Source of the DNA: Spongilla lacustris
Taxonomy: Eukaryota; Porifera; Demospongiae; Spongillida; Spongillidae
Assembly: GCA_949361645.1 (NCBI GenBank)
Contig: OX442431.1
Span: 5,894,473 to 5,958,472, forward strand
Direction of reading: 5' to 3'
Length of the DNA stretch: 64,000 bases
Made by a program: the position numbers and the translations under genes. The notes under the pieces were generated by a model. That model made no database searches. It saw only the letters and a program-made list of their open reading frames with translations, and was not told the DNA's origin. This document shows, in pieces, positions 63,269 to 64,000 of the stretch (positions within the stretch are counted from its first letter, which is position 1; every line of letters begins with the position of its first letter).

Positions 63269-64000
63269 ATGAGTGACGTCGAGTATATACTCTGCTGAGC
63301 AGCAGTTCCGAGTCAGAGTACTCATCAGAAGATGAATCCTGCGAATTGGTGGATGTACTTCTTCGCAAGAAACCAATTGACCTTCCTTCTGCTGCTGCGC
63401 AGCAGGAGCACCCAGCGAAGCTGGAAATGGTGGAAAGTGTTCCTGTTAAAGAAATGCAAGTCACAACGAAAACTTTGATTGACAAAGCACGCGCTGCTGG
63501 AATAAAAGGATACTCAAAAATGAAAAAAGCACAGCTTGAAACGGTTCTAAACACTAAAATCCCTGAGGCTATAAAAAATACTGATAGCACTAAAGTTGCT
63601 ACCACTCCAGCTACGCTGATAGCACCAGAGGCTAGCCAAAATCATCTACCCAGCACCGCTGGAATGGTGCCAATAGCATCAGAGGCTAGTCCTATAGTAG
63701 CACAAGAGGCTACTAAAGATGCTACCACTCCAGCTTCGCTGGTAGCCTCTGGTGCTACCAAAGAGCAAAAATCAGTACACTTTGAACCATCCGAACCTGC
63801 GAAGCAACTTCGAGCAAAGCTCGGGAGCTCGGAATCTGAAAAGCTTGATCTGAAGCTGAACAGTATGACGATGTCTGAACTTAGATTGGTGTGTAAAAAG
63901 TCAAATATCAAAGTTTCGAAGTACAATGGCAAAATTCGTAAGTCAATACCTAAAAATAGGAAGGAGTTGATGTCTGATCTGAAGAAGTTTTGTATGGAAA
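63269..64000 (+). CDS. Virus-derived SAP-like protein, partial at window end
   Basis: The frame from about 63277 is open to the last base (64000). An ATG at 63269 lies in a different frame and meets a stop after nine codons, so either a frameshift occurred at about 63290 or translation starts at a later Met (63427). The product has an acidic Ser-rich start (SSSESEYSSEDESCELVDVL). A SAP/Rho-N-like helix pair follows (VTTKTLIDKARAAGIKGYSK, then MKKAQLE). Then come low-complexity Ala/Thr repeats (VATTPATLIAPEAS, DATTPASLVASGATKE) and a second helix pair (MTMSELRLVCKKSNIKVSKY). Several GC-rich 3-base-loop hairpins are embedded in the coding sequence. It probably binds DNA or chromatin; the rest lies beyond the window. 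Confidence 0.5.

Overview
The window looks like metazoan nuclear DNA carrying a large virus-derived block. Split genes with canonical GT/AG introns, RBR ubiquitin ligases, an SVOP-type transporter pair, hAT, BEL/Pao and restriction-like-endonuclease (RLE) retroelements, long poly-G/C runs and many minisatellites suggest a sponge or another marine invertebrate. That placement is inference; no rRNA or mitochondrial marker is present. One 200-base assembly gap lies at 11769-11968.

Region by region: 1-14.8 kb holds two tandem minus-strand genes for SVOP/SV2-like major facilitator transporters. The proximal copy (5787-14751) is nearly complete, and its introns are full of different minisatellites. 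The distal copy (1028-2865) runs off the window start. A small intronless plus-strand gene of three DUF5648-type repeats lies between them. 14.8-20 kb is mostly non-coding, with a CACTA/Tnp2-like transposase gene and a non-autonomous hAT element. 20.5-25 kb is a plus-strand split gene with a BEN-like C-terminus, a second hAT element in its first intron and a tandem array of duplicated small exons. 29-32 kb has two intronless RNF144-like RBR E3 ligase genes in tandem. 27.7-28.2 kb and 32.6-44.4 kb hold copies of one RLE-type non-LTR retrotransposon family. One copy with a 951-codon ORF sits exactly between two (TAA)n tracts.

46.8-64 kb is the most unusual part: the remains of a double-stranded DNA virus of Polinton-like type. 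It holds a fibre-like repetitive protein, a candidate double-jelly-roll major capsid protein, a candidate penton/minor capsid protein, coiled-coil and SAP-like proteins and several unknown genes, on both strands and mostly broken by stops and frameshifts. Two host transposons sit in it with clean target-site duplications: a 6.07-kb BEL/Pao LTR element (5-bp TSD) inside the fibre gene, and a 2.3-kb CACTA-like DNA element (3-bp TSD) inside an unknown viral ORF. The block is therefore an old germline integration, not contamination. It continues past the window end.

Functionally the host genes are unrelated (membrane transport, ubiquitin ligation, a chromatin-type BEN protein). The rest is a record of successive mobile-element and viral insertions.
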